Part shown: piece after piece, positions 25,031 through 33,428 of the stretch
How the letters are laid out: every line of letters starts with the position of its first letter
Position numbering within the stretch: position 1 is the stretch's first letter
Assembly: GCF_027947575.1 (NCBI RefSeq)
Contig: NZ_CP116256.1
Span: 3,472,001 to 3,536,000 of the forward strand
Source: Streptomyces rubrogriseus
GTDB taxonomy: Bacteria; Actinomycetota; Actinomycetes; Streptomycetales; Streptomycetaceae
Direction: 5' to 3'
Length of the DNA: 64,000 bases
Position numbers and translations under genes: made by a program
Notes under the pieces: model-generated
Databases searched by the model: none
Told to the model about the DNA's origin: nothing
Seen by the model: the letters and a program-made list of their open reading frames with translations, nothing else

Positions 25031-26113
25031 ATGCGCAAGTCGTCCATCCGCCGTACCTGCGCGGCCCTCGCCGCCGTCACCTCCCTCGCCCTGGCGGCCA
25101 CCGCCTGCGGCGGCACCACGAAGGAGGACGTCAAGGACGAGGGCGGCAAGGCCGCCGCCGCGGGCAAGGCCGACCCGAACGCCGCGACGAAGAAGGGGCT
25201 GACCGTCGGCTTCCTGCCCAAGCAGGTCAACAACCCCTACTTCACCGTCGCCGACAAGGGCGGCGAGAAGGCCCTCAAGGAGCTGGGCTCCAGCTACAAG
25301 GAGGTCGGCACCTCCAGCGGCACCGACACCGCCGGCCAGGTCTCCTACGTCAACACGCTCACCCAGCAGCAGGTCGACGCCATCGCCGTCTCCGCGCAGG
25401 ACCCGGGCGCCCTGTGCACCGCGCTCAAGCAGGCGATGAAGAACGACATCAAGGTCGTCACCTACGACTCGGACACCAACCCCGAGTGCCGCAACGCCTT
25501 CATCTCCCAGGCGTCCGCCGACGACATCGGCCGCACCCAGGTGCAGCAGCTGGCCGAGCAGATCGGCAACAAGGGCGAGATCGCGATCCTGTCCGCCGCG
25601 CAGACCGCGACGAACCAGAACGCCTGGATCGAGATCATGAAGGACGAGCTGAAGGACCCGAAGTACAAGGACATCAAGCTGGTCAAGGTCGCCTACGGCG
25701 ACGACGACGCCCAGAAGTCCTTCCAGCAGACCCAGGGCCTGCTCCAGGAGCACCCGAACCTGAAGGGGATCATCTCGCCGACCACCGTCGGCATCAAGGC
25801 CGCCGCCCAGTACCTGTCCGGCTCCAAGTACAAGGGCAAGGTCAAGCTGACCGGCCTCGGCACCCCCAACGACATGCGCAAGTACGTCAAGAACGGCACC
25901 GTCGAGGCGTTCGAGCTGTGGGACCCGGCCAAGCTCGGCGAACTGGCCGCGCGCACCGCCGTCGCCCTGTCCTCCGGGCAGATCACCGGCAAGGAGGGCG
26001 AGACCTTCAAGGCCGGTGCCATGGGCGAGTACACCATCGGCAAGAACGGTGTGATCGACCTCGGCAAGCCGACCGTGTTCACCGCCGACAACGTCGACCA
26101 GTTCGACTTCTAG
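25031..26113 (+). CDS. rhaS: Rhamnose ABC transporter substrate-binding lipoprotein
   Basis: 360 aa; ATG at 25031 with AAGGAA upstream. The signal peptide ends in the lipobox ALAATAC (acylated Cys near residue 26), then a Lys/Asp-rich tether, then a periplasmic-binding-protein type I domain (GFLPKQVNNPYFTVADKG, DAIAVSAQDP, VVTYDSDTNPECRN, GIISPTTVGIKAAAQYL, EAFELWDPAKLGE). The last phrase is characteristic of RhaS-type rhamnose-binding proteins. It delivers the sugar to the two permeases. Confidence 0.92.
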   Translation: MRKSSIRRTCAALAAVTSLALAATACGGTTKEDVKDEGGKAAAAGKADPNAATKKGLTVGFLPKQVNNPYFTVADKGGEKALKELGSSYKEVGTSSGTDTAGQVSYVNTLTQQQVDAIAVSAQDPGALCTALKQAMKNDIKVVTYDSDTNPECRNAFISQASADDIGRTQVQQLAEQIGNKGEIAILSAAQTATNQNAWIEIMKDELKDPKYKDIKLVKVAYGDDDAQKSFQQTQGLLQEHPNLKGIISPTTVGIKAAAQYLSGSKYKGKVKLTGLGTPNDMRKYVKNGTVEAFELWDPAKLGELAARTAVALSSGQITGKEGETFKAGAMGEYTIGKNGVIDLGKPTVFTADNVDQFDF

Positions 26114-26139
26114 TCACGAACGTACGGGAGCGGCAGTCC

Positions 26140-26460
26140 ATGCAGCGCGTCTGTTTCCTGCTCAAGGTCCGGAGGGACCGCATCGCGGAGTACCGCGAAC
26201 GCCACGCCGCCGTGTGGCCGGAGATGTGCGAGGCGCTCTCCGCCACCGGCTGGCACAACTACTCGCTCTTCCTGCGCGACGACGGCCTGCTCGTCGGCTA
26301 CCTGGAGACCGAGGACTTCGCCGCCGCCCGGTCCGGCATGGAGGCCACCGAGGTCAACGCCCGCTGGCAGGCGGAGATGGGCCCGCTGTTCGAGTCCCTC
26401 GACGGGGAACGCCCCGACGAGGCGATGAAACCCCTCACCGAGGTGTTCCACCTCGCCTGA
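26140..26460 (+). CDS. rhaM: L-rhamnose mutarotase
   Basis: 106 aa from ATG 26140. It is a small RhaM/YiiL dimeric alpha-beta barrel protein that interconverts alpha- and beta-L-rhamnopyranose before isomerisation. Visible: RVCFLLKVRRDRIAEYRERH with the catalytic His region, VWPEMCEAL, GWHNYSLFLRDDGLLVGYLE, and the family C-terminal L-x-EVFHL as LTEVFHLA. It closes the importer operon and confirms rhamnose as the transported sugar. Confidence 0.95.
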   Translation: MQRVCFLLKVRRDRIAEYRERHAAVWPEMCEALSATGWHNYSLFLRDDGLLVGYLETEDFAAARSGMEATEVNARWQAEMGPLFESLDGERPDEAMKPLTEVFHLA

Positions 26461-26549
26461 CTCAGGCCCCGAGGGGGGCGGCCCGGGTACTGTGTGAAGG
26501 TCCCGCGGCCGCCCCCCACACCCACTTCGACCTCGGAGGTCCCTGCCCG

Positions 26550-27575
26550 ATGGCCCATTCCGTGGGTATCAAGGACGTCGCCCGCGCCGCCGGAGTTTCC
26601 GTGGGCACGGTCTCCAACGTCATCAACCGCCCCGACACCGTCGCGACCGAGACCCGTGCGCGGGTGCTGTCCGCGATCGACCGGCTGGGCTACGTCCGCA
26701 GCGAGTCCGCGCGCCAGTTGCGCGCCGGACGCAGCCGCATCATGGGGCTGCTCGTCCTGGACATGGGCAACCCGTTCTTCGTCGACGTGGCCCGCGGTGC
26801 CGAGCGGGCGGCCCGGGAGGCCGGGCTCGGCGTGATGGTCTGCAACAGCGCGCAGAACCCGGGCGAGGAGGCCGAGTACCTCTCGCTCTTCGCCGAGCAG
26901 CGGGTCCGCGGCGTCCTGCTCACCCCCGCCGACGCCACCGGCCGCAACATCGAGGGCTTCCGGCGCCACAACATCCCCTTCGTCCTCGTCGACCGCGTCG
27001 CCGAGGGCACCACCGAGTGCTCGGTCTCCGTCGACGACGTCGCGGGCGGCGCGCTGGCCGTGCGCCACCTCGTGGACGCCGGGCACCGCTCCATCGCCTA
27101 CGTCAGCGGCCCGCCCGGCCTCAACCAGGTCCGCGACCGCCGCACCGGTGCCCTCGCCGCGCTCGCCGAGGCCGGGCTCGGCCCCGACGCGCTGCGTGAA
27201 CTGCCCACCGAGCGTCTCGACGTCGCCGCGGGCCGCGACGCCGGCGCCCGCCTGCTGGGCCTCGCCGAGCGGCCGACCGCCGTCTTCTGCGCCAACGACC
27301 TGCTCGCCCTCGGCGTCCTGCAGGCCATGTACGCCGCCGGGGTCGGCGTCCCCGACGACCTCGCGATCGTGGGCTACGACGACATCGAGTTCGCCGCCGC
27401 CGCGGCCGTCCCGCTCACCTCCGTGCGCCAGCCCGCCGTCACCATGGGCGCCATGGCCGCCGAGCTGCTCCTGGAGGAGACCGAGCTGGAGGGCACGGAC
27501 CGGCCCCACCCGCACCGGCGGGTCGTCCTCCAGCCGGAGCTGGTGGTGCGGCGCTCCAGCCTCGCCGCACGCTGA
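26550..27575 (+). CDS. rhaR: LacI-family transcriptional regulator of rhamnose genes
   Basis: 341 aa; ATG at 26550 with GGAGG upstream. The N-terminal LacI helix-turn-helix is IKDVARAAGVSVGTVSNVIN with the hinge helix ESARQLRAGRSR. The rest is a periplasmic-binding-like sensor domain (LLVLDMGNPFFVDVARG, RRHNIPFVLVDRV, YVSGPPGLNQVRDR, VFCANDLLALGV, VPLTSVRQP). It probably binds rhamnose or a derivative and releases from the TGAAAC-N6-type sites at 21218 and 21385. It follows rhaM by 89 bases on the same strand. The symbol reflects inferred role, not an E. coli RhaR orthologue (an AraC protein). Confidence 0.88.
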   Translation: MAHSVGIKDVARAAGVSVGTVSNVINRPDTVATETRARVLSAIDRLGYVRSESARQLRAGRSRIMGLLVLDMGNPFFVDVARGAERAAREAGLGVMVCNSAQNPGEEAEYLSLFAEQRVRGVLLTPADATGRNIEGFRRHNIPFVLVDRVAEGTTECSVSVDDVAGGALAVRHLVDAGHRSIAYVSGPPGLNQVRDRRTGALAALAEAGLGPDALRELPTERLDVAAGRDAGARLLGLAERPTAVFCANDLLALGVLQAMYAAGVGVPDDLAIVGYDDIEFAAAAAVPLTSVRQPAVTMGAMAAELLLEETELEGTDRPHPHRRVVLQPELVVRRSSLAAR

Positions 27576-27702
27576 TCGGCCGTTCAGTAGGTCCTTCCGT
27601 ACGATTTCATGATCCCGGGGGTCGGCGGCCCCAGGACGGTGTGCTGAACTGGGACGCGGCCGAAAGCATCGGCCGCCAGATCCGTCCGCCCCGGGAGACC
27701 CC

Positions 27703-29004
27703 TTGAGCGTCAGCTACCGCCAGCCAGGCGTCGTCCTCACCGACCGCCGTTTCACCGTGCCCCTCGATCACGCCGACCCCACCGGGGAGACGATCGAGCT
27801 GTACGCCCGCGAAGCCGTCGCGAGCGACAAGGCCGACAAGGACCTGCCCTGGCTGGTCTACCTCCAGGGTGGGCCGGGCTTCGGGGCGAACCGTTTCATC
27901 GGCCGGCCCGCGTGGTTCGGCCGCGCCCTGAAGGAGTACCGCGTCCTGCTCCTGGACCAGCGCGGCACCGGCGCCTCCACCCCGGCCAACCGCCAGACGC
28001 TCCCGCTGCGCGGCGGCCCCGCCGAGCAGGCCGACTACCTCACCCACTTCCGCGCCGACGCCATCGTCCGCGACTGCGAGGCCATCCGCCCCCAGGTCAC
28101 CGGCGGAGCCCCCTGGACCGTCCTCGGCCAGAGCTTCGGCGGCTTCTGCACCGTCGCCTACCTGTCGCTGGCCCCCGAGGGCCTGAGCGCCGCGCTGATC
28201 ACCGGCGGCCTGCCCTCCCTGGACGCCCACGCGGACGACGTCTACCGGGCCGCCTACCCCCGCATCGAGCGCAAGGTCGTCGCGCACTACGCCCGCTACC
28301 CGCAGGACGTCGAGCGCGCCCGCCGCATCGCCGACCACCTCCTGACCCACGACGTGGTCCTGCCGAACGGGTACCGCCTCACCGTGGAGGCCTTCCAGTC
28401 CCTCGGCATCATGCTGGGCGGCAGCGAGGGCAGCCACCGGCTGCACTACCTGCTGGAGGACGCCTTCGTCCGCACCCCGAACGGGCACGAGCTGTCCGAC
28501 GCCTTCCAGGAGCAGGCGCAGGGCCTGCTCTCCTACGCGGCCAACCCGCTGTACGCCCTGGTCCACGAGGCCATCTACGGCCAGGACGCCCGGCCCACCG
28601 ACTGGTCCGCCGAGCGGGTCCGCGCCGAGTTCCCGCGCTTCGACGCCGCGAAGGCCCTCGCGGGCGACGAACCCCTGCTGTTCACCGGCGAGTCCGTCCA
28701 CCCCTGGATGTTCGACTGCGACCCGGCGCTGCGCCCGCTGCGCGAGACGGCCGAGCTGCTCGCCGCCCGCGGCGACTGGACCCCGCTGTACGACGCCGCC
28801 CGCCTCGCCGCCAACGAGGTGCCGGCCGCCGCGGCCGTCTACCACGACGACATGTACGTCGACACCGCCCACGCGCTGAGCACCGCCCGGACGATCCGGG
28901 GCCTGCGCACCTGGGTCACCGACGAGTTCGAGCACGACGGCGTGCGGGCCGGCGGCCCCCGCGTCCTGGACCGGCTGCTCGCGCTCGCCCGCGACGAGGC
29001 CTGA
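27703..29004 (+). CDS. Proline iminopeptidase-family alpha/beta hydrolase (S33)
   Basis: 433 aa. TTG at 27703 is the most plausible start because GGGAG lies just upstream and MSVSYRQPGVVLTDRRF matches the family N-terminus. Alpha/beta-hydrolase motifs: oxyanion loop QGGPGFGANRF, LLDQRGTGAST, and the nucleophile elbow GQSFGGFC (Ser about residue 146). A cap insertion of about 180 residues (EEDAFVRT to ARPTDWSAE) is typical of tripeptidyl/prolyl peptidases of the S33 family. The catalytic His would be in EFEHDGVRAGG. No signal peptide, so it is a cytosolic peptidase that removes N-terminal Pro. Confidence 0.88.
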   Translation: MSVSYRQPGVVLTDRRFTVPLDHADPTGETIELYAREAVASDKADKDLPWLVYLQGGPGFGANRFIGRPAWFGRALKEYRVLLLDQRGTGASTPANRQTLPLRGGPAEQADYLTHFRADAIVRDCEAIRPQVTGGAPWTVLGQSFGGFCTVAYLSLAPEGLSAALITGGLPSLDAHADDVYRAAYPRIERKVVAHYARYPQDVERARRIADHLLTHDVVLPNGYRLTVEAFQSLGIMLGGSEGSHRLHYLLEDAFVRTPNGHELSDAFQEQAQGLLSYAANPLYALVHEAIYGQDARPTDWSAERVRAEFPRFDAAKALAGDEPLLFTGESVHPWMFDCDPALRPLRETAELLAARGDWTPLYDAARLAANEVPAAAAVYHDDMYVDTAHALSTARTIRGLRTWVTDEFEHDGVRAGGPRVLDRLLALARDEA

Positions 29005-29074
29005 GCGGCGCCGGGCGCGACGTCCGGGTGGAATCTCCGGGTGGCATGCCGGTGGCGCGGGTTAGTGTGCGGGC

Positions 29075-29818
29075 ATGACGGAGCCGACGATCACGCAACT
29101 GGAGCCCATGCCCGGCGACTGGCGCCGCGCCCTCGCCGTCGTGGCCCACCCGGACGATCTGGAGTACGGCTGCTCGGCGGCGATCGCGGCCTGGACCGAC
29201 GAGGGCCGCGAGGTCGCCTACGTGCTCGCGACCAGGGGCGAGGCCGGCATCGACACGCTGGCGCCCGCCGAGTGCGCCCCGCTGCGTGAGCGGGAGCAGC
29301 GGGCGAGCGCCGCCGTCGTCGGGGTGAGCGAGGTGGAGTTCCTCAACCACCGGGACGGTGTCGTCGAATACGGCCCCGCGCTGCGCCGCGACATCGCCGC
29401 CGCGATCCGCCGTCACCGGCCCGAACTGGTCATCACCATGAACCACCGGGACACCTGGGGCGGCGTCGCCTGGAACACCCCGGACCACGTCGCCGTCGGC
29501 CGCGCCACGCTCGACGCGGCGGCCGACGCCGGCAACCGGTGGATCTTCCCGGAACTGACCGACCGGGGCCTGGAGCCCTGGAACGGGGTGCGCTGGGTCG
29601 CGGTCGCCGGTTCCTCCTCGCCCACCCACGCCGTGGACGCCACCCCCGGTCTGGAGCGTGCGGTGCGCTCGCTGCTCGAACACCGCACCTACATCGAGGT
29701 GCTGACCGAGGAGGACCCGGAGACGTACGTGCGCGGGTTCCTCACCGGCTTCGCCGAGGCCGCGGGGGAGCGGTTCGGCGGCAGGCCGGCGGTGACCTTC
29801 GAAGTCTTCGCCCGCTAG
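29075..29818 (+). CDS. PIG-L family LmbE-like deacetylase
   Basis: 247 aa. The zinc site of the PIG-L/LmbE fold is visible: AHPDDLEYG (about 23-31) and the distal His in TPDHVAVG (about 135), with NHRDTWGG nearby. Such enzymes deacetylate GlcNAc-inositol (MshB, mycothiol synthesis), N-acetylglucosaminyl lipids, or mycothiol conjugates (Mca). The sequence does not match MshB closely enough to assign a substrate. It ends four bases before the sigma factor gene, so the two are probably in one operon. Confidence 0.85.
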   Translation: MTEPTITQLEPMPGDWRRALAVVAHPDDLEYGCSAAIAAWTDEGREVAYVLATRGEAGIDTLAPAECAPLREREQRASAAVVGVSEVEFLNHRDGVVEYGPALRRDIAAAIRRHRPELVITMNHRDTWGGVAWNTPDHVAVGRATLDAAADAGNRWIFPELTDRGLEPWNGVRWVAVAGSSSPTHAVDATPGLERAVRSLLEHRTYIEVLTEEDPETYVRGFLTGFAEAAGERFGGRPAVTFEVFAR

Positions 29819-29822
29819 CGGC

Positions 29823-29948
29823 ATGACGGGGGAGCAGGACATGCGGGGAGAGGGCGACATGGGGGGAGAACGGGACATGCGGGGAGAGGGCGGCACGGGA
29901 GGAGAACGGGACGTGCGGGGGGAGCGGGAGGCGCGGGGACAGCAGCGT
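29823..29948 (+). repeat. Seven tandem 18-bp units at the start of the sigma factor gene
   Basis: Seven consecutive 18-base units, for example ATGCGGGGAGAGGGCGAC, encode six-residue repeats (MRGEGD, MGGERD, MRGEGG, TGGERD, VRGERE). Four units begin with in-frame ATG and one with GTG, and most contain GGGGAG, so each unit can supply both a ribosome site and a start codon for the next. Confidence 0.9.
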
Positions 29949-30833
29949 CTCGCGGAGCGCTTCGAGGAGCACCGCGGGCAGCTCAAGGCGGTGGCCTACC
30001 GCATGCTCGGCTCCCTGGCCGAGGCGGAGGACGCCGTGCAGGAGGCCTGGCTGCGGCTCGACCGCTCGGAGGCGGACGGCATCGACAACCTCGGCGCCTG
30101 GCTGACCACCGTGACCGGCCGGATCTGCCTCGACCTGCTCCGCTCCCGCACCGCGCGCCGCGAGGAGCCGATGACCGAGGGCTTCGACGCCTTCGTGCCC
30201 GACCCCGTGCTGCGGGCCCTGCCCCGGGCGGACCCGGAGGCGGAGGCGCTGCACACCGACTCGGTGGGCATCGCCCTGCTGGTGGTGCTGGAGCGGCTGG
30301 AACCGGCCGAGCGGCTGGCGTTCGTCCTGCACGACATGTTCGCCGTGCCCTTCGACGACATCGCGCCGGTCGTCGAGCGCAGCCCGGCCGCCACCAGGCA
30401 GCTCGCCAGCCGGGCCCGGCGCCGGGTGCGCGACGCCACCCCCGCCGCCGAACCGGACCTCGGCCGTCAGCGCCGGGTGGTGGAGGCGTTCCTCGCCGCC
30501 AGCCGCGCCGGTGACTTCGAGGCGCTGGTGTCCGTCCTCCACCCGGACGTGGTGCTGCGGGCCGACGCGGGCGCGCTGGCCCGGGGCGTCGCGGCGTCCA
30601 AGGTGGTGCGCGGAGCGCGGACGGTCGCCACCGGGGCCTTCCACTTCCGCCACCTCGCCCCTCTCGCCCACGTCGTCCTGGTCAACGACGCGGTCGGCAC
30701 CGTCGCCCTGTCCGACGGACGTCCCGTGTCGGTCACCTACGTCACCGTCGCCGACGGCCTCATCACGGGCCTGTACATCCTGTCCGACCCGGAGCGGCTG
30801 GCCGGGCTGGACGTGTCTGCGCTGGGGGCCTGA
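29823..30833 (+). CDS. ECF sigma factor, ECF41/SigJ type with SnoaL-like C-terminal domain
   Basis: 336 aa from the first ATG. Residues 1-40 are hexapeptide repeats of doubtful translation. Region sigma2 follows (HRGQLKAVAYRMLGSLAEAEDAVQEAWLRL, about 47-76), then sigma4 (LVVLERLEPAERLAFVLHDM, RSPAATRQLASRARRRV). The C-terminal ~120 residues form a SnoaL/NTF2-like fold ending SDPERL, the counterpart of the NPDKL motif that tunes ECF41 activity without an anti-sigma factor. It directly follows the PIG-L gene. ECF41 genes usually adjoin an oxidoreductase or decarboxylase, which is not seen here. Confidence 0.88.
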   Translation: MTGEQDMRGEGDMGGERDMRGEGGTGGERDVRGEREARGQQRLAERFEEHRGQLKAVAYRMLGSLAEAEDAVQEAWLRLDRSEADGIDNLGAWLTTVTGRICLDLLRSRTARREEPMTEGFDAFVPDPVLRALPRADPEAEALHTDSVGIALLVVLERLEPAERLAFVLHDMFAVPFDDIAPVVERSPAATRQLASRARRRVRDATPAAEPDLGRQRRVVEAFLAASRAGDFEALVSVLHPDVVLRADAGALARGVAASKVVRGARTVATGAFHFRHLAPLAHVVLVNDAVGTVALSDGRPVSVTYVTVADGLITGLYILSDPERLAGLDVSALGA

Positions 30834-30837
30834 CCGG

Positions 30838-30867
30838 CCGCGCGGGGTCGCCCGCGACCCCGCGCGG
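30838..30867. terminator. Strong perfect hairpin after the sigma factor gene
   Basis: CCGCGCGGGGTCGC (30838-30851) and GCGACCCCGCGCGG (30854-30867) form a near-continuous 13-14-bp stem, starting five bases after the stop codon. It isolates the sigma factor operon from the next gene. Confidence 0.8.
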
Positions 30868-30890
30868 CGGCGGCCCGTATCCTCGGCGTC

Positions 30891-31739
30891 ATGCGAGAAC
30901 ACACGGCGGACCGGACGGAGACGCGGGCCGGGGCGGAACTGCGCGGCGACTGCGCGAGCTGCTTCGGCCTGTGCTGCGCCGCCCTGCCGTTCGCCCGCTC
31001 GGCGGACTTCGCGATCGACAAGGACGCCGGAACGCCCTGCCCGAACCTCCGCACCGACCACCGCTGCGGCATCCACGCGACGCTGCGGGAGCGCGGCTTC
31101 ACCGGCTGCACGGTCTACGACTGCTTCGGCGCGGGGCAACGGGTCTCGCAGCTCACCTTCGGCGGCCGGGACTGGCGCGCGGGCCCGCCGGAGCAGAGCC
31201 GCCGCATGTTCGACGTGTTCCCGGTCGTCCGCCAACTGCACGAGCTGCTCTGGTACCTGACCGAGGCGCTGACCCTGCCCGCCGCCCGCCCGGTCCACGC
31301 CGACCTGCGCGGTGCCCTCGCCGACACCGAACGCCTCGCCGGGGGGACCCCGCAGGAGCTGGCCGCCCTCGACGTGGCCGCACACCGGCAGCGGGTCAAC
31401 GTGCTCCTGCTGCGCACCAGCGAACTGGTCCGGGCCGGCACCCGCGGCCGGAAGAAGAACCGTCGCAACGCCGACCTGATGGGCGCCCGTCTCAAGGGCG
31501 CCGACCTCGCGGGTGCCGATCTGCGCGGGGCCTACCTCATCGCCGCCGACCTCACCGGCGCCGACCTGCGGGGCGCCGACCTGATCGGTGCGGACCTGCG
31601 CGACGCCGACCTCACCGACGCGGACCTGACGGGCGCCTTCTTCCTGACCCAGCCGCAGGTCAACGCGGCCAGGGGCGGCCCCGGCACCAGGCTGCCGGAC
31701 TCAGTCACCCGCCCGGTGCACTGGACAGCCGGGCGCTGA
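30891..31739 (+). CDS. Cys-cluster protein with C-terminal pentapeptide repeats
   Basis: 282 aa. The N-terminus holds a YkgJ-like cysteine pattern (GDCASCFGLCCAA, then CPNL, HRCGIH, GCTVYDCFGAG; about residues 20-85), which could bind Zn or an Fe-S cluster. A helical middle (about 95-180) is followed by about nine pentapeptide repeats of the A(D/N)LxG type (ADLMGARLKG, ADLAGADLRG, ADLTGADLRG; about 190-250), which form a right-handed beta-helix like DNA-mimic gyrase protectors. The function of the fusion is unknown. Its 3' end overlaps the convergent P450 gene by 39 bases. Confidence 0.85.
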   Translation: MREHTADRTETRAGAELRGDCASCFGLCCAALPFARSADFAIDKDAGTPCPNLRTDHRCGIHATLRERGFTGCTVYDCFGAGQRVSQLTFGGRDWRAGPPEQSRRMFDVFPVVRQLHELLWYLTEALTLPAARPVHADLRGALADTERLAGGTPQELAALDVAAHRQRVNVLLLRTSELVRAGTRGRKKNRRNADLMGARLKGADLAGADLRGAYLIAADLTGADLRGADLIGADLRDADLTDADLTGAFFLTQPQVNAARGGPGTRLPDSVTRPVHWTAGR

Positions 31740-33305
31740 GACGGTGTCCCCGGCAACGTCGGCCGCGCCCGCTCCGCCCGCGTCGGCCGTGCGGCCACCG
31801 GGCGCCGGCACGGCCGCGGTCCGCCGGGCCAGGTGCAGGCGCAGTCCCTCCGGCATCAGGGTCAGCCGCTCGGTCACCCGCAGCCGGTAGCCGGGCTCCG
31901 GCCGCAGCTCGTAGCGGCGCAGCAGCAGCCCGAGGACCAGCGTGGCCTCGTGCAGCGCGAACTGCCGCCCGATGCACGCCCTCGCCCCGGTCCCGAACGG
32001 CTTGAACGTGTGCGGGGCGCGCGACCGTACGGCCTTCGCGTCGAAGCGGTCCGGGTCGAACCGCTCGGCGTCCGCTCCCCACACCTCGGGGTCGCGGTGC
32101 AGCATGCCCGTGAGCACCAGCGCCCAGGCCCCGCGGCGCATCGGGTGGGCGCCGCCGAGCACCGTGTCCTCGCGGGCCTCGCGCGCGAATCCCGGCGCGG
32201 TCGGCCACAGCCGCAGCGACTCGTCCAGCACCCGGCGCACGTAGCGCAGTTTGGCCACCTGCTCGTAGCCGGGTGCCTCGGTGTCGCCCCACACCCGGTC
32301 CACCTCGGCGCGGGCCCGGGCCGCGACGTCGGGGTGCTGGGCGAGGTAGTGCAGGGCGAAGGAGAGCGCGCCCGAGGTGGTCTCGTGACCGGCGACCAGG
32401 AAGGTGATGACCTGCCGGCGGACGTTCTCCGGCGACAGCCGCTCACCGGTCTCGGGATGGGCCGTCTCCAGCATCCGGTCGAGCAGGTCGCCGTCGCCGC
32501 TGCCGGTTCCGCCGCTTCCGCTGGTCGCGCCGCCCGTGCCGCCGTTCGCCCGGCGTTCACGGACGAGGTCGTCGACCGTGCGGTTGAGGTGGGCGATGTC
32601 GGCGGCGTTGCGGCGGCTCGCGTCGCGCAGCAGCCAGGGGGCGAGCGGCGCGGGCACCGTGTTGAGGCGCTGCGCGTAGCCGAGCGTGCCCACCATCGCG
32701 GTGACGAAGGGATGGAGGCGGGAGCGTTCGAAGGAGCCGAAGTCGTGGCCGAAACCGGTGCGCGCGATGGTCTCCAGCGTCAGCTTGGTCATGTCGCCGG
32801 GCACGTCCACCGCCCGGCCCGACTTCTCGGCCAGGTCCCAGTGGCCGGTGAGCCGCGCGGCCACGTCCAGCATCATCACGTGGTACCCGGCCATGGCCTC
32901 GCGGCTGAAGCCGGGCGCCAGCACGTCGTGCGCGAGCTGCCAGTTGGGCTCGTGGTTGTACGCCGTGAACAGCCCGTCCCCGGCCACCGGCCGCAGGTTG
33001 GCCACCCCCAGGCCCACGTGCTTGGCGAACCGCGCCTCGTCCGCCAGGTCGGCGGCCAGGGCCGCGCCCCACACGAACACGAACTCCTTGCCGAAGGCCC
33101 GCCGCCGGAATATCGGCCCCAGCCGCCGTGCGTACCGCAGCGAGTCCTGCATCGGGGTGCGCCTGCTCGCTCCCACCACGTCTCCGAGCAGGGGCAGCCG
33201 GTACGGGGGGTGCGGGATGCGGTGCAGTTCGGGCCAGCCCAGATCGGCGCTGCGGAAGCCCTTCGGCAGTCCGTCCCGGGCCGGTTCCCTCGCTGTCTGG
33301 GCCAT
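31701..33305 (-). CDS. Cytochrome P450, CYP102B-like, without fused reductase
   Basis: 534 aa; ATG at 33305. P450 motifs: I-helix VAGHETTSG (about 330), K-helix ExxR in DESLRLWP, and the heme loop FKPFGTGARACIG with Cys ligand (about 465). The sequence after the heme loop and the overall heme domain resemble the CYP102 (P450 BM3) fatty-acid hydroxylases, in particular CYP102B of S. coelicolor (from memory). The C-terminal 45 residues are an Ala/Gly/Pro-rich tail and the BM3 reductase domain is absent, so it needs separate redox partners. A divergent TetR gene mirrors the Bm3R1 arrangement. Confidence 0.9.
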   Translation of the reverse strand: MAQTAREPARDGLPKGFRSADLGWPELHRIPHPPYRLPLLGDVVGASRRTPMQDSLRYARRLGPIFRRRAFGKEFVFVWGAALAADLADEARFAKHVGLGVANLRPVAGDGLFTAYNHEPNWQLAHDVLAPGFSREAMAGYHVMMLDVAARLTGHWDLAEKSGRAVDVPGDMTKLTLETIARTGFGHDFGSFERSRLHPFVTAMVGTLGYAQRLNTVPAPLAPWLLRDASRRNAADIAHLNRTVDDLVRERRANGGTGGATSGSGGTGSGDGDLLDRMLETAHPETGERLSPENVRRQVITFLVAGHETTSGALSFALHYLAQHPDVAARARAEVDRVWGDTEAPGYEQVAKLRYVRRVLDESLRLWPTAPGFAREAREDTVLGGAHPMRRGAWALVLTGMLHRDPEVWGADAERFDPDRFDAKAVRSRAPHTFKPFGTGARACIGRQFALHEATLVLGLLLRRYELRPEPGYRLRVTERLTLMPEGLRLHLARRTAAVPAPGGRTADAGGAGAADVAGDTVSAPGCPVHRAGD

Positions 33306-33415
33306 GACGCGATCTCCCTTGACGCAGCGGCGTGTTGCACGAGCCGAGGCGAGCGTGTTGTACATGGATTCAATAACGCGTCCCAGTCTCGACCCGTTGT
33401 TGAACCCGCGTCAAG

Positions 33416-33421
33416 TAAGGT
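33416..33421 (+). promoter_or_regulatory. -10 box for a probable leaderless tetR transcript
   Basis: TAAGGT ends seven bases before the ATG at 33429, so transcription would start at or one base before the start codon, giving a leaderless mRNA. No standard -35 at the right spacing was found. Leaderless genes are common in Streptomyces. Confidence 0.45.
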
Positions 33422-33428
33422 GCGGGGC

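Noticed and set aside
33360..33428. A TetR operator upstream of the CYP102B-like/TetR pair
   Set aside because: The best element, TTGA-N7-TCAA, has short arms and is not repeated. It is too weak to annotate as a site.
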